A DNA stretch of 64,000 bases from Chitinispirillaceae bacterium (GTDB lineage: Bacteria; Fibrobacterota; Chitinivibrionia; Chitinivibrionales; Chitinispirillaceae). The notes under the pieces are model-generated. The model was not told the DNA's origin and did not search any database. It was given only the letters and a program-made list of their open reading frames with translations. Numbering within the stretch: position 1 is the stretch's first letter; the number at the start of each line of letters is the position of its first letter. The stretch is from assembly GCA_016932075.1 (NCBI GenBank), contig JAFGDP010000010.1, positions 1 through 64,000 on the forward strand, read 5' to 3'. Made by a program: the position numbers and the translations under genes. Positions 43,345 to 52,070 of the stretch are shown piece after piece.

Positions 43345-45708
43345 TTATCCGGCGATCACGCCCTGCACCACCCGCAGCAGATCGTTCACATGATACGGTT
43401 TCATGATCACGGCGGAAAAACCGTTACCGCCCGTGTCATCGTCAACCAGGTCATCAGAATAGCCGGTCGAAGCAATGGCCTTGACCATGGGATCGATATC
43501 GCGCAGACGGGCTAGGGTCTCCTTGCCGCCCATGCCACCGGGTATGGTCATGTCCAGAACCACGGCCCTGACGCTCTTCCCTTCTTCGCGTGCCTGGCGA
43601 TAGAACTCAATTGCCTCTTTCCCGTCGCGCGCAGCCAGAACCTGATACCCGTGCGATTCAAATGTACTGCACAGCAGGTTACGGAGAAGATCCTCATCAT
43701 CCATGACCAGTATCCAGCCGCTGCCAGGCAACAGCCTGAACGCACTTTTAATTTCGGCGGCGCCAACCTGCCGGGTGATTGCCGGAAAATAAAGCGTAAA
43801 CACAGAGCCTTTTCCGACCTCGGATGCAACCGTTATATGGCCGTCATGTTTTTTCATGATGGTAAAACACTGGGTCAACCCGAGACCCGATCCCTGCTGC
43901 TTGGTCGTGAAAAAGGGCTCGAAGATTTTATCAATGCAGTTTTCCGGAATGCCGATCCCCTGGTCCTTGACGCTGACCGCAATGTACTGTCCCTGGGGTA
44001 ATTGAGGCACGTCGCTCGCGCCCAGAATGCAGTTGGACGCGCGCACTTCAATACGGCCGCCCGCAGGCATCGCCTGGCGCGCATTGATCACGATGTTGCT
44101 GATGACCTGGTGGATCTGTCCCTCATCGACCTCAACGGGCCAGAGCGAATCGTCAACCGTGATGTCCGGCCGCACGTTCGAGCCGCTCAGGCTGAAGCTG
44201 ACCGCCTCCTTGAGCAGGCGTTCGATTCGCATCGGTTTTGTAACCGGAATCCCTCCCTTGGCAAATGTCGTGAGCTGCCGCGTCAGATCCTTTGCCCGGT
44301 CAAACGCTGAAAACGCGGAATCCAGATACGGGGCTATGGGCGAATCATCCGGCAGCGACGAGCGGGCCAGGCTTACATACCCGAAAAATCCGGCCAGAAG
44401 GTTGTTGAAATCATGGGCAATGCCGCCTGCAAGAAGACCGAGCGACTCGAGTCGCTCCACCTTCTCGCGTTCAGCGTCCATGCGGCGCTGCTCTGTCACG
44501 TCCCTCTGCACCATGATAATAATGGTATCTGCCGGCTGCCTGCCCTGCAGTGGAAAGAAATGCGCGATGACCGAACGCTCCCCCCTTCCTTCAAAGGACC
44601 GTTTTGTTTCGTATTGGATGCGTTCGCCCGCCAGGCACCGGTCCAGAAAGGGCTTGACCAGCTCCCCGAACTCCTCCGTTCCCACTATGTCCTGAACCGT
44701 TTTGTGCGCAAGGTTCCCGCGGTCTGCTTTGAAATAGGATTCGTACGCAGAATTTACAAATACATATTCATACTTGCCGTTTACCGCGGCAATAAGGTCC
44801 TCGGCATGCTCCACGGCTTTCTGGTAAATACGCAGCTGTTGCTCATTGGCCCGGAGCTGCTGGTTCGCCGCCCGCAATTGCTGCTCGTTCGCATGAAGCT
44901 GCTGGTTCGCCGCCCGCAGCTGCTGTTCGTTCGCGCGCAACTGCTGGTTTGCCGCCCGCAGTTGCTGCTCGTTCGCATGAAGCTGCTGGTTCGCCGCCTT
45001 TAATTGCTGCTCGGAACTGGCAAGCTTCTGGCAGGTCTCCGTGACCTCATTGACGGAGCGCTGAAGTGCAACCAATATCTCGCCGCGCTCCCGTGTCACC
45101 CGGCGAATGATCGCGCCAACGCCGACCGCTGCTACGATAAACACGAACAGGAGCAGGATCTGAAGATAGACAAATGCCCGCAAATGGCTGACCATGGTAG
45201 ATTTCAACGAGGTCTCCCAGGCAATGGCCGAATCGCGGAATGAGTTGAGCAGATTGTTGTACCGTTGATCCAGCGTATCATTGCCCTGTCCCTGCGTGTT
45301 CAGCGCATGCAGCTCCTGCGTCAGCCTGTACAGTTCATCAAGGGTCTGTTCGATGAAAACAACATCCGGTCTCCTTGTGGTGCTTTTCAGCCAGTCCTTT
45401 TTTGCCAGATTTTTAATCTTATCGATCAGGGTGCGGGCAACGGCATAATGGCTCCAGATGCTGTCTGCATGTACGCTCTCGTCTTTGGCAAGGAGCTTTT
45501 CAAGCATGAGATGCGCATTGAGCACTTCATAGCGCATCTCAGCCTCATGTTCAATAATCGGATCAATCACCGTGGTCGCATATTTAACCGAGGTAAAGGC
45601 AAGAACGATCATGGCAATAAACGCCAATGCACCAACGGTAGACAGCGCATACACAAAACCTTTGGAAACACGCGAACGGCTTTTTACATCAGGGGTGTTC
45701 GCCATCAT
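43345..45708 (-). CDS. Hybrid sensor histidine kinase with heptad-repeat coiled coil, PAS and REC domains
   Basis: 787 residues: two membrane helices (about 18-42 and 180-202) enclosing a periplasmic helical sensor of about 140 residues, a coiled coil made of near-identical heptads (233-292), a PAS domain (about 293-405), the HisKA box with His432 in GIAHDFNN, an ATPase domain (GIGIPENCIDKIFEPFF, GSGLGL) and a C-terminal receiver with Asp719 (VVLDMTIPGGMGG). It is a membrane-bound phosphorelay kinase; no separate response regulator gene is adjacent. It follows the cheD gene by three bases, suggesting the two are co-expressed. Confidence 0.93.
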   Translation of the reverse strand: MMANTPDVKSRSRVSKGFVYALSTVGALAFIAMIVLAFTSVKYATTVIDPIIEHEAEMRYEVLNAHLMLEKLLAKDESVHADSIWSHYAVARTLIDKIKNLAKKDWLKSTTRRPDVVFIEQTLDELYRLTQELHALNTQGQGNDTLDQRYNNLLNSFRDSAIAWETSLKSTMVSHLRAFVYLQILLLFVFIVAAVGVGAIIRRVTRERGEILVALQRSVNEVTETCQKLASSEQQLKAANQQLHANEQQLRAANQQLRANEQQLRAANQQLHANEQQLRAANQQLRANEQQLRIYQKAVEHAEDLIAAVNGKYEYVFVNSAYESYFKADRGNLAHKTVQDIVGTEEFGELVKPFLDRCLAGERIQYETKRSFEGRGERSVIAHFFPLQGRQPADTIIIMVQRDVTEQRRMDAEREKVERLESLGLLAGGIAHDFNNLLAGFFGYVSLARSSLPDDSPIAPYLDSAFSAFDRAKDLTRQLTTFAKGGIPVTKPMRIERLLKEAVSFSLSGSNVRPDITVDDSLWPVEVDEGQIHQVISNIVINARQAMPAGGRIEVRASNCILGASDVPQLPQGQYIAVSVKDQGIGIPENCIDKIFEPFFTTKQQGSGLGLTQCFTIMKKHDGHITVASEVGKGSVFTLYFPAITRQVGAAEIKSAFRLLPGSGWILVMDDEDLLRNLLCSTFESHGYQVLAARDGKEAIEFYRQAREEGKSVRAVVLDMTIPGGMGGKETLARLRDIDPMVKAIASTGYSDDLVDDDTGGNGFSAVIMKPYHVNDLLRVVQGVIAG
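44833..45012. repeat. 42-bp coding repeats (paired heptads) in the kinase gene
   Basis: About four copies of a 42-base unit encode EQQLRAANQQLHAN or its R variant. Copies differ at few bases, which points to recent expansion. The repeats form the signalling coiled coil between the second membrane helix and the PAS domain. Confidence 0.85.
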
Positions 45709-45711
45709 TGC

Positions 45712-46236
45712 TTATTCCTTTGATGCGCTCCACAACATGAATTCAGGTTCATCACCGATGGCGCAGAATACGCAGCAGGTCTCCACATCAAGACACACGC
45801 TTCGTCTCTTGAACCCGCCGATTGACTGCGCCTCCACGGTGAACCCGGCACTGCTGCAGAGCCGTAGGACTGATTTGACATTATCGCGGCATATGGTATC
45901 GTCGGTATCCATAAGCACATTCGCGGCGCCGGCAACGCAGATATGCATGTTTTCCCGCGCGCCGCCCAGGCGACGGATCATATCAAAAAGCGCATTAAAC
46001 CCATTCTCAGCATACCGCGTGATGGGCGCGTCAGTAATGCCTGAAGGCGCCCTGCCCGGAAGCATGATATGCGCGATCCCGCCCACCGGCTTTTCACTGT
46101 CTATGCATATAAGCGCTATGCAGGAGCCGATCGCGTTCGACACCAGCACCGTGTCCGCATACCCGGCCTTCATCTCGCCGGTCTGCACGTCCTCAACATT
46201 TTTAAGACGCCAGTCCGGGGAACCGGTGATAACCAT
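45712..46236 (-). CDS. cheD: CheD-like chemoreceptor glutamine deamidase
   Basis: 174 residues of the CheD family. The catalytic Cys-His region is visible as SNAIGSCIALIC and GGIAHIMLPG; a later segment (GGARENMHICVAGAANV) matches the family's KxxGG-like part. CheD deamidates glutamines in methyl-accepting receptors and binds CheC. The start MVITGSPDW is preferred because AAGGATACT precedes it; the frame is open upstream to 46350. No receptor or other che gene is in view, and its only partner is the downstream hybrid kinase, three bases away. Confidence 0.85.
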   Translation of the reverse strand: MVITGSPDWRLKNVEDVQTGEMKAGYADTVLVSNAIGSCIALICIDSEKPVGGIAHIMLPGRAPSGITDAPITRYAENGFNALFDMIRRLGGARENMHICVAGAANVLMDTDDTICRDNVKSVLRLCSSAGFTVEAQSIGGFKRRSVCLDVETCCVFCAIGDEPEFMLWSASKE

Positions 46237-46746
46237 AGTATCCTTGCTATTAATAATATTGGTGGTATTTAATGAAAAATATAAATCAAGCGTGAGAGAA
46301 AAAATCCGATCATCGCAGGGCAACCAAGCGTAAAAAAGGAGCCGGAACATACCCCATTTTCAGGCTCCCCGGCTGCTCAGGCAATGAAACTAGTCATGCA
46401 GTTTGTTGTCTGATCAGACGTCCCGTTGACCTGCAGACGCGTTCTGCGGGCTCGGGCAATGGATTCCATATTTGGAAAAACGTGCATTTGCTTAAAAATG
46501 AGGTTTTTATAGCAGCAGGGCAAATTTATATGTAATGGATCACGTTAATAGGCATTCGGACCGGGTAAAACGTACCGGTTTTCCCGGTTTAGACCCAGCC
46601 CCTATGTTTGCCGAGACCAGCGACAGAAAATTTCAAACCGGGGAGCTTTTGAAGGCGTGTTGTGCGAAGCAACCTTGCCCTCTTCACTTCTATTTCTGGA
46701 TGTTTCAACCCAAAACATGAATAATTTTTGCTTAAAATCATAGGTG
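46237..46746. other. Gene-free stretch with an imperfect palindrome
   Basis: No convincing gene was found. The stretch contains the cheD leader and a hairpin near 46559-46585 (CCGGGTAAAAC facing GGTTTTCCCGG with one bulge). GC content falls towards the decayed SDR gene that follows. Confidence 0.5.
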
Positions 46747-47303
46747 TTACTTTTTAATGCGCTTAATGATTTTTGACCATAACCAGGGAACAATTGAAGG
46801 AAATAGTCGATACAGATACCAAAAAAGTTTTTGTATTCTAGGTGAAACGACAATGCACCTGTTGTTCAACACTCCTTTCATCATATGCCTTATACAGTCT
46901 GCCGGTTCAGGCCAGTTATGTTTTTTTGACCGGTATTTTTTATCATGCTCAACGACATAGTCACTGCGACCTTACCCCAGAAATTGACGTCCATCATTTT
47001 ATTCCAATGATCCAAAGTCATGTCTTTAAACTCTCCGTTAATAGCTGCTCCCGCATTGTTGAAAAGAAAATCAATACGGCCATATTGATTTATTGTTTCG
47101 GATACCATATCCTCCACTTCTTCAAATTTGCAGACATCAACCTGCAGCATCATTCCCTTTCCACCAATATCCCTTATGCGATTATATGTTTCATTTGCAG
47201 ACTGCCGATTGATATCTGTCACAATAACAATTGCACCATTTCGATAAAGATATTCAGCAATCGCCCTCCCAAGACCAGAACCTGCACCGGTAATTATTGC
47301 CAC
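46747..47303 (-). pseudogene. Decayed short-chain dehydrogenase/reductase gene
   Basis: The amino part reads well as an SDR: AIITGAGSGLGRAIAEYL (nucleotide-binding glycine motif), VTDIN, FLFNNAG and DHWNKMMDVNFWG. About residue 105 the homology stops and that frame ends at 46890. The C-terminal SDR segment (ADCIRHMMKGVLNNR, SPRIQKLFWYLYRLFP) continues in another frame to a stop at 46747. The catalytic Tyr-x3-Lys region is missing, so there has been an internal deletion plus frameshift. The first codon is GTG preceded closely by an in-frame stop, so the N terminus may also be trimmed. The region is AT-rich compared with its neighbours. Confidence 0.8.
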
Positions 47304-47754
47304 CTTTGTTTATTGCAGCCGACCGCCCCTATTGTGCACCCAATCCAATCATATACCTATCTCTACCCCTATATGCTTTCATCCACCTGAATATCCTGCC
47401 CTTCAATACCGGCATATTCTTTCCGTTCCTGTTTCCTTCTGTTTTCCTGCGGTGCATTTTTGGTCCTGCGGCCGGCGGGCAGGGCATGGTGCGGGGAATC
47501 TGCCGCAGCGTAAAGAAGTATACGTTTAAATTATAGCCTTTGTCAAGAAAATTGTCCGGGCAAAGCGTTGGGATTGGCAAAGGTTAAGAGCCTGCGGTAA
47601 AACGCAGGGCACACAGGTCAACTGGTCGAAAGAAGCTGAGGAACCTCGGTCTCCTGCCTTCGCCTATAGGCAAGCAGACCGAAGCCACACGGGTGTTCTG
47701 GTTTATGTTTTTGAAGGGTCACACAGGTCATTTGCGCGTTTCGCGCTGGCATGC
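47304..47754. other. Gene-free stretch with two hairpins
   Basis: No gene was recognised. CCTGCG and CGCAGG pair at about 47591-47608, and a longer stem at about 47647-47682 pairs CGGTCTCCTGCCT with AGGCAAGCAGACCG. Neither is followed by a T tract. Confidence 0.5.
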
Positions 47755-48486
47755 TCAAACACGCTCGCACACGACATAACACCTGAACGCCAGTAGCGGC
47801 GCCAGCGGTGCAACGAGGCATTCCAGTGCTTTAAGAAGGGAACGCGACCAGTACGGTACGAGCTGCGGGCCTTCAAATCCGCCTGATGCGGGATAGGCAA
47901 GCAGTGCCATTCGTTGCCGCTTGATAATGCGCAACGAATCCCCAAAGGCATTTTCGAAGCGTCTGCGATATTTGAAAAAAAGCAGGCAGGCCATGGCCTG
48001 GTTCGGGGTTTTTACCTTTTCTTTTGACCGGGAAGAAAAGTCCGGCATGGTAAATGAAAAAGGTTCAGGATGAAACCGGCGATACAGGGGCAATGAGAGC
48101 ACGGAAGGATATGGCTCAATCAGGTGGACTCTTCCCTTGCTTCGCAGGACCCTTTGTATTTCACGCAGAAAGGTAACCGGCGAATGCAGATGATGCAACA
48201 GATCGATCGCCACGATGTCGTGAAGCGATCCGCTTGCAAAGGGCAGGCAATGCGCATCTGCCTGGAAATCGAGCCAGGACACCGGGACAATATCGCCGGC
48301 CAGCACCGCGCCTCGCCACTCCTTGTAATTTCCCGATCCGGCGCCGAGTTCGACCACTGCGCCACCAGGGTCGCTTAGCATGCCCTCGATTATGCCGTAC
48401 CATTGCGCATAGGTCCAGCCCAGCAGGGGCCTGGAGCGCCAGATCGAGCGGTGGCGCTCAAGAATTTCCGGGCAGGTCAGGTCCAT
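47755..48486 (-). CDS. Class I SAM-dependent methyltransferase
   Basis: 243 residues with the Rossmann methyltransferase motifs: VVELGAGSGNYKEW (motif I), DAHCLPFASGSLHDIVAIDLLHHL (motifs II-III) and VLRSKGRVHLIEPYP. The substrate is unknown. It overlaps the upstream methyltransferase-glycosyltransferase gene by 10 bases, so it belongs to that operon, and it likely modifies a lipid or glycan made there. The C-terminal segment has hydrophobic stretches suggesting membrane contact. It is the last gene of the cluster; a long gene-free stretch follows. Confidence 0.85.
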   Translation of the reverse strand: MDLTCPEILERHRSIWRSRPLLGWTYAQWYGIIEGMLSDPGGAVVELGAGSGNYKEWRGAVLAGDIVPVSWLDFQADAHCLPFASGSLHDIVAIDLLHHLHSPVTFLREIQRVLRSKGRVHLIEPYPSVLSLPLYRRFHPEPFSFTMPDFSSRSKEKVKTPNQAMACLLFFKYRRRFENAFGDSLRIIKRQRMALLAYPASGGFEGPQLVPYWSRSLLKALECLVAPLAPLLAFRCYVVCERV

Positions 48487-49904
48487 TTAAATTTCCTCAT
48501 GGCAAGCAGCATCATGCGCAAAAGGAGCCACCCGTGCGCGAACCGGTGGATATTGGTTGCGCCGTAGTGCCGCGCGCAATACCTGATCGGTATTTCCACC
48601 ATTTTAAGGTTCAGCCGGGCCGCGCCAAAGATAAGGTCGAAATCGCCGAACGGATCAAAGTCGCCGAAATAACCGCGGTTCTCGCTCAGCCGCAGCCACT
48701 CCTTCCTGCTGATTGCCTTGGTGCCGCAGAGCGTGTCCTTGATACGCTGGTCAAGTATCCAGGAAAAGGCAATAGAAAAAAACTTGTTTCCCGCAATGTT
48801 GAGCGTGCGCATTGACTCCTTTTCAAGCGGGTATACGAGCCGGGACCCGCTGGCCAGTTCAGCGGCATTGGACGTCAGCGCCCGGTAGAATTTTACCAGG
48901 TCCTCGGGCGGAACGCTCAGGTCAGCGTCCAGGATCATGAGCAGGTCGCCGGTGGCAAGGGAAAACCCTTTCCTGACCGCATCGGCCTTGCCTTTGCCCT
49001 CCTGTTGTGCAATAATAATGGGCCACTGGCCTTGGTACCGTTGTGCCATGACCTGGATCATGTCCCACGTTTTGTCACGCGAGTGGCCTTCCACGAAAAT
49101 CAGCTCGGTTTTGGATCCCATGCGCGGCATCCGCCGGATCAGCTCCTCGATGTTGCCTTGTTCATTGCGGGCCGGTATTACCACGCTGACGCTCGAGTCA
49201 TGCTTTGGCGCATCGGGTGCGCCGAGCGGCCGGGCGATCAGATAATTGACAAGACAAAGCCTCTGGATCAGGGGCAGTGGCGCCACATAGCGGTTGCAAA
49301 AAGATGAAACAGGCTCGATGCTGACCGGAACAAGCACACGGCGGCCTTTTCTGACCAGATTGAACCGTTCCAGGTACAGGAGATTGACAATATCATCCAG
49401 GCCGAGCCAGTTGGACCGGGCGGCCGGCATTTTCAGCCCCAGAGCCTCGGCAAGGGAAAGAAGCGGAAGCCACAGGAAACTGGGATTCAGGATAATAAGC
49501 CGCGTGCGGGCGCTGCATACCGGGTGCAGGCGGCGCAGGACCAGCTCGATATCGTGGAAACAGCCGATCGTGTCCGCAATAACGATGTAATCGAACGTTT
49601 CTGACAGGCGCAGCTCCTCTGCCTCCATGACTTCGAAACGGAGATGCGGATACTTTTTACGTGCAATCGTCACCATGCCCTCTGACAGGTCGATCCCCAG
49701 GCCCCTGGCCGGTTCGAGCGCATTGAGCAGCGTTCCGGTGCCGCATCCTATGTCAAGCACCGAGCTGTGCGGCGGGATCTGGCAGCGCAGAAAGCTGGCA
49801 AGGTGTTCGTGATAGTACCAGTTACGCTGAAGCCAGTGGTCGCGTTTTGGAGCAATGGCATCCATTTCCGCCCTGATTTTTTGCTTCGCTTTGCTGCTAA
49901 TCAT
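48477..49904 (-). CDS. Methyltransferase-glycosyltransferase family 2 fusion protein
   Basis: 475 residues. The first about 200 residues are a class I methyltransferase (SVLDIGCGTGTLLNALEPA, FDYIVIADTIGCFHD). A GT-A glycosyltransferase family 2 domain follows from about 235 (VSVVIPARNEQGNIEELIRR, GDLLMILDADLSVPPEDL, with a DADL metal motif), of the dolichol-phosphate-mannose synthase-like type. Fusion of the two activities suggests modification of a polyprenyl-linked sugar. Its ATG overlaps the stop of the preceding membrane-protein gene as ATGA, and it overlaps the next methyltransferase by 10 bases. GAGAGG lies before the start. Confidence 0.88.
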   Translation of the reverse strand: MISSKAKQKIRAEMDAIAPKRDHWLQRNWYYHEHLASFLRCQIPPHSSVLDIGCGTGTLLNALEPARGLGIDLSEGMVTIARKKYPHLRFEVMEAEELRLSETFDYIVIADTIGCFHDIELVLRRLHPVCSARTRLIILNPSFLWLPLLSLAEALGLKMPAARSNWLGLDDIVNLLYLERFNLVRKGRRVLVPVSIEPVSSFCNRYVAPLPLIQRLCLVNYLIARPLGAPDAPKHDSSVSVVIPARNEQGNIEELIRRMPRMGSKTELIFVEGHSRDKTWDMIQVMAQRYQGQWPIIIAQQEGKGKADAVRKGFSLATGDLLMILDADLSVPPEDLVKFYRALTSNAAELASGSRLVYPLEKESMRTLNIAGNKFFSIAFSWILDQRIKDTLCGTKAISRKEWLRLSENRGYFGDFDPFGDFDLIFGAARLNLKMVEIPIRYCARHYGATNIHRFAHGWLLLRMMLLAMRKFKWT

Positions 49905-51835
49905 TGCGACCTCTCTCCATACGGGGAAAAACGGCTTGGCTGCGAACAGTCGTCGGCAATGGTTCCACGATAAAAAATATGAAATGTGCCGGTAATGTGA
50001 TCTGCCGGGACCTTGACGATTGACCCAGCCCATCGAGAAGGGTTAGCATCAAGGATAAGATAGGTGCAGTTCCTGCTTGATCCGGCCATGTTGAACACGG
50101 TACCCATATGGCTTCCAGGTTCGACCGGCAGATCACCGTATTCAATAATGGCCGGATTTTCGCGTTTGAAATCGCTGATCCTGATCCGGGGAATCATGGT
50201 ATGCCCCGTATCGGCACACAATGCCACAAACGAACCCTTCGAGGCGCGGAATACCACGGTATCGCAAAAAACCGGTTTTTCCGCGGGTAACGGAACTGAT
50301 TGGAACTGCTTGTTGCTGGTCATTTTTACCAGCAATGCCAGTGCAATTACCAGGCATGGCACCAGGGCCCAGGTATACGCGCGATATCCTTCACATGCCG
50401 GGTCTCTCGTGCAGGTGTTATGAGATCGGTTGCCGGCAAGGCTGGTCACGGCAATCCCTGCTGGTGCACCGTACAACAGAATGGTAAAAGGAGAGGTCAC
50501 GGTCAATGCCCTGGAGATCGCATCAAGAATGAACGGTGCCGAAAGGAACGTTCCAATAAAAAATATGGCAATAAAAATGCCAATGCTTCCCGTGGTGCGC
50601 CTGGTAATAACAAGGCTCGTGATCGCGCAGAAGAGCAACAAGAAGCGGAACCGGTTCGGCACTGCGCCGGTAAGCGGATGAAACAGCAACAATGGATCCT
50701 TTAAAACCGCAACGTATCCCCTCCCTATTCCCACGGCAAGGTTCCAGGGGTGTTTCTTAAACTCTTCACCGCTTACCTTATATAAAAAAGCGCAGAACGC
50801 TTCATCGCTGAGTGATTTTTGCTCGTTACAATAGTCGTAACCAGCCGAACTCCACCCCTTCCCTCCCTTAACCAAACCATAGAGCGTATGGGAAAAATTA
50901 CCATTAAAATGTCCAGCCCTGTCTTTTGTCACTATTGAAAGCATCACCGGGCTTACCGCAAATGTGACGATTACCGCCCCCGTGCCGAAACCGAGTGCCC
51001 GCCAGTTGAACTGCCGCTTGTTCCTGAATACTACTCCTCCATATGCCAGCAAGAACGGAACGATCAACCACGCGCCTGACCGTATGCCCAGAGCAAGCAC
51101 GAGCAAGCATAAACCCCAGGCGTAGTACCCGGGCCTTTTACGCACAATCCCTATCCAGAAACATCCTGCGGCGAGTGACGAACAGATCAGACCCGGCGGT
51201 TCGGTCATCACCGAGCAGGTGAATCCCTGTGCAATCCTGCACAATCCGATCGTCATGATCAAACCGGCCGTGATCCCCCAGGTGGTGGACACCACACGGG
51301 ATACAAAAAAAATCGATCCTGCAACCAGGACCGTTGAGAGAATAAGTGTGAGCTGAAGATTCTGCCCGGTCAATTTCAGGAGAAGAGCAAAATAGAGTAC
51401 CCCAATCGGCCGCCGCGCGGCAAATCCATCAATGGTACCCCTTTCAACGAGGGACAGCGCTCCCAGGTAATAACCTGCAGCATCGCTGTACGGCAGAAGT
51501 CCGCCCAAGCTGAAGTAGCTTCCCTGCCCCTTTGACCAGACCATGGCCAGCCCGCAGAGGCACAGCGTCATGGAGGTCACCAGGAGAAGGCAGGAAAAGA
51601 AAAGTCCCTCGCGTTGTGTTTCTCGTGATCCTGCGCAGCGTCGGAACAGCAGCTCTTCTGTAAATACCGCAATGATAACAATGAACCATACCAGTTTGAT
51701 CGATGCCGGGTATACCGTCGAGAACAGGAGCCCGGCAAAGACGGACAGCGGTATCGCGGCAAGAAACACCACTCGCCAATGACGGTTGTTAGCCGGCAAG
51801 GACGCTCCCGACCCGACTGACCGAAACAGATTCAT
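49901..51835 (-). CDS. Polytopic membrane protein, possibly GT-C glycosyltransferase-like
   Basis: 644 residues with about ten to twelve predicted membrane helices and a soluble C-terminal part of about 140 residues. The layout, with an early luminal-side segment (LPYSDAAGYYLGALSLVERG), resembles GT-C transferases that use polyprenyl-phosphate sugars, but I see no definite family signature. It is the first gene of the operon with the MTase-GT2 fusion, which fits a flippase/transferase partner role. The ATG at 51835 follows GGAAGG; a TTG start 18 bases upstream is less likely. The small-RNA-like unit described separately ends just upstream. Confidence 0.6.
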   Translation of the reverse strand: MNLFRSVGSGASLPANNRHWRVVFLAAIPLSVFAGLLFSTVYPASIKLVWFIVIIAVFTEELLFRRCAGSRETQREGLFFSCLLLVTSMTLCLCGLAMVWSKGQGSYFSLGGLLPYSDAAGYYLGALSLVERGTIDGFAARRPIGVLYFALLLKLTGQNLQLTLILSTVLVAGSIFFVSRVVSTTWGITAGLIMTIGLCRIAQGFTCSVMTEPPGLICSSLAAGCFWIGIVRKRPGYYAWGLCLLVLALGIRSGAWLIVPFLLAYGGVVFRNKRQFNWRALGFGTGAVIVTFAVSPVMLSIVTKDRAGHFNGNFSHTLYGLVKGGKGWSSAGYDYCNEQKSLSDEAFCAFLYKVSGEEFKKHPWNLAVGIGRGYVAVLKDPLLLFHPLTGAVPNRFRFLLLFCAITSLVITRRTTGSIGIFIAIFFIGTFLSAPFILDAISRALTVTSPFTILLYGAPAGIAVTSLAGNRSHNTCTRDPACEGYRAYTWALVPCLVIALALLVKMTSNKQFQSVPLPAEKPVFCDTVVFRASKGSFVALCADTGHTMIPRIRISDFKRENPAIIEYGDLPVEPGSHMGTVFNMAGSSRNCTYLILDANPSRWAGSIVKVPADHITGTFHIFYRGTIADDCSQPSRFSPYGERSQ

Positions 51836-51851
51836 CCGGACCTTCCAGAAC

Positions 51852-52004
51852 AAAAAAAAGGAACGCCATCCACGGTGGCGTTGACCTTTCCCCCCACTCC
51901 GCTGCGCCGCTCATCAGGCCCGGACTTGACCGGCGTGCACCTCATGCCCCTACAAGGCGACGCCCCTTGGCAGATGAACAATAGCAGCTCCACCGGGCAT
52001 GCTT
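51852..52004 (-). ncRNA. Candidate small RNA or structured leader ending at a terminator
   Basis: Downstream of a good promoter, about 150 bases contain several hairpins on the minus strand: CATGCCC with GGGCATG enclosing CAAGG/CCTTG, then CGCCG/CGGCG, and finally AACGCCA/TGGCGTT followed by eight T residues (51852-51859), a standard terminator. It lies between the MFS-spermidine-synthase gene and the membrane-protein gene, whose ATG is 17 bases past the T tract. It may be a free small RNA or an attenuator for that gene. I do not recognise a known RNA family; SRP, 6S and common riboswitch motifs were considered and not matched. Confidence 0.55.
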
Positions 52005-52009
52005 CAGCG

Positions 52010-52038
52010 ATAGTACTATAGAAATGGTCCTGCGTCAA
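52010..52038 (-). promoter_or_regulatory. Sigma-70 promoter for the candidate RNA
   Basis: On the minus strand TTGACG (-35, 52033-52038) and TACTAT (-10, 52010-52015) are separated by exactly 17 bases. The first matches the consensus at five of six positions, the second at four. Expected start of transcription is near 52004. Confidence 0.6.
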
Positions 52039-52070
52039 TACCTTCCCCGCTCTCCCGCCTTCTGCCGCCG

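Noticed and set aside
43333..43362. Terminator between kdsD and the kinase gene
   Set aside because: GTGATC and GATCAC pair, but no T tract follows on either strand and the stem runs into the kinase coding end.
47609..47730. CACACAGGTCA occurring twice about 110 bases apart
   Set aside because: Only 11 bases, both in a gene-free stretch, with no further matching flanks; too weak to call an attachment site.
51880..51990. Hammerhead ribozyme or SRP RNA in the candidate RNA (CTGATGAG and GTCAAGTCCGG strings on the minus strand)
   Set aside because: The stems a hammerhead needs around CTGATGA and GAAA are not there, and the SRP domain IV tetraloop and AGCAG strand are missing.
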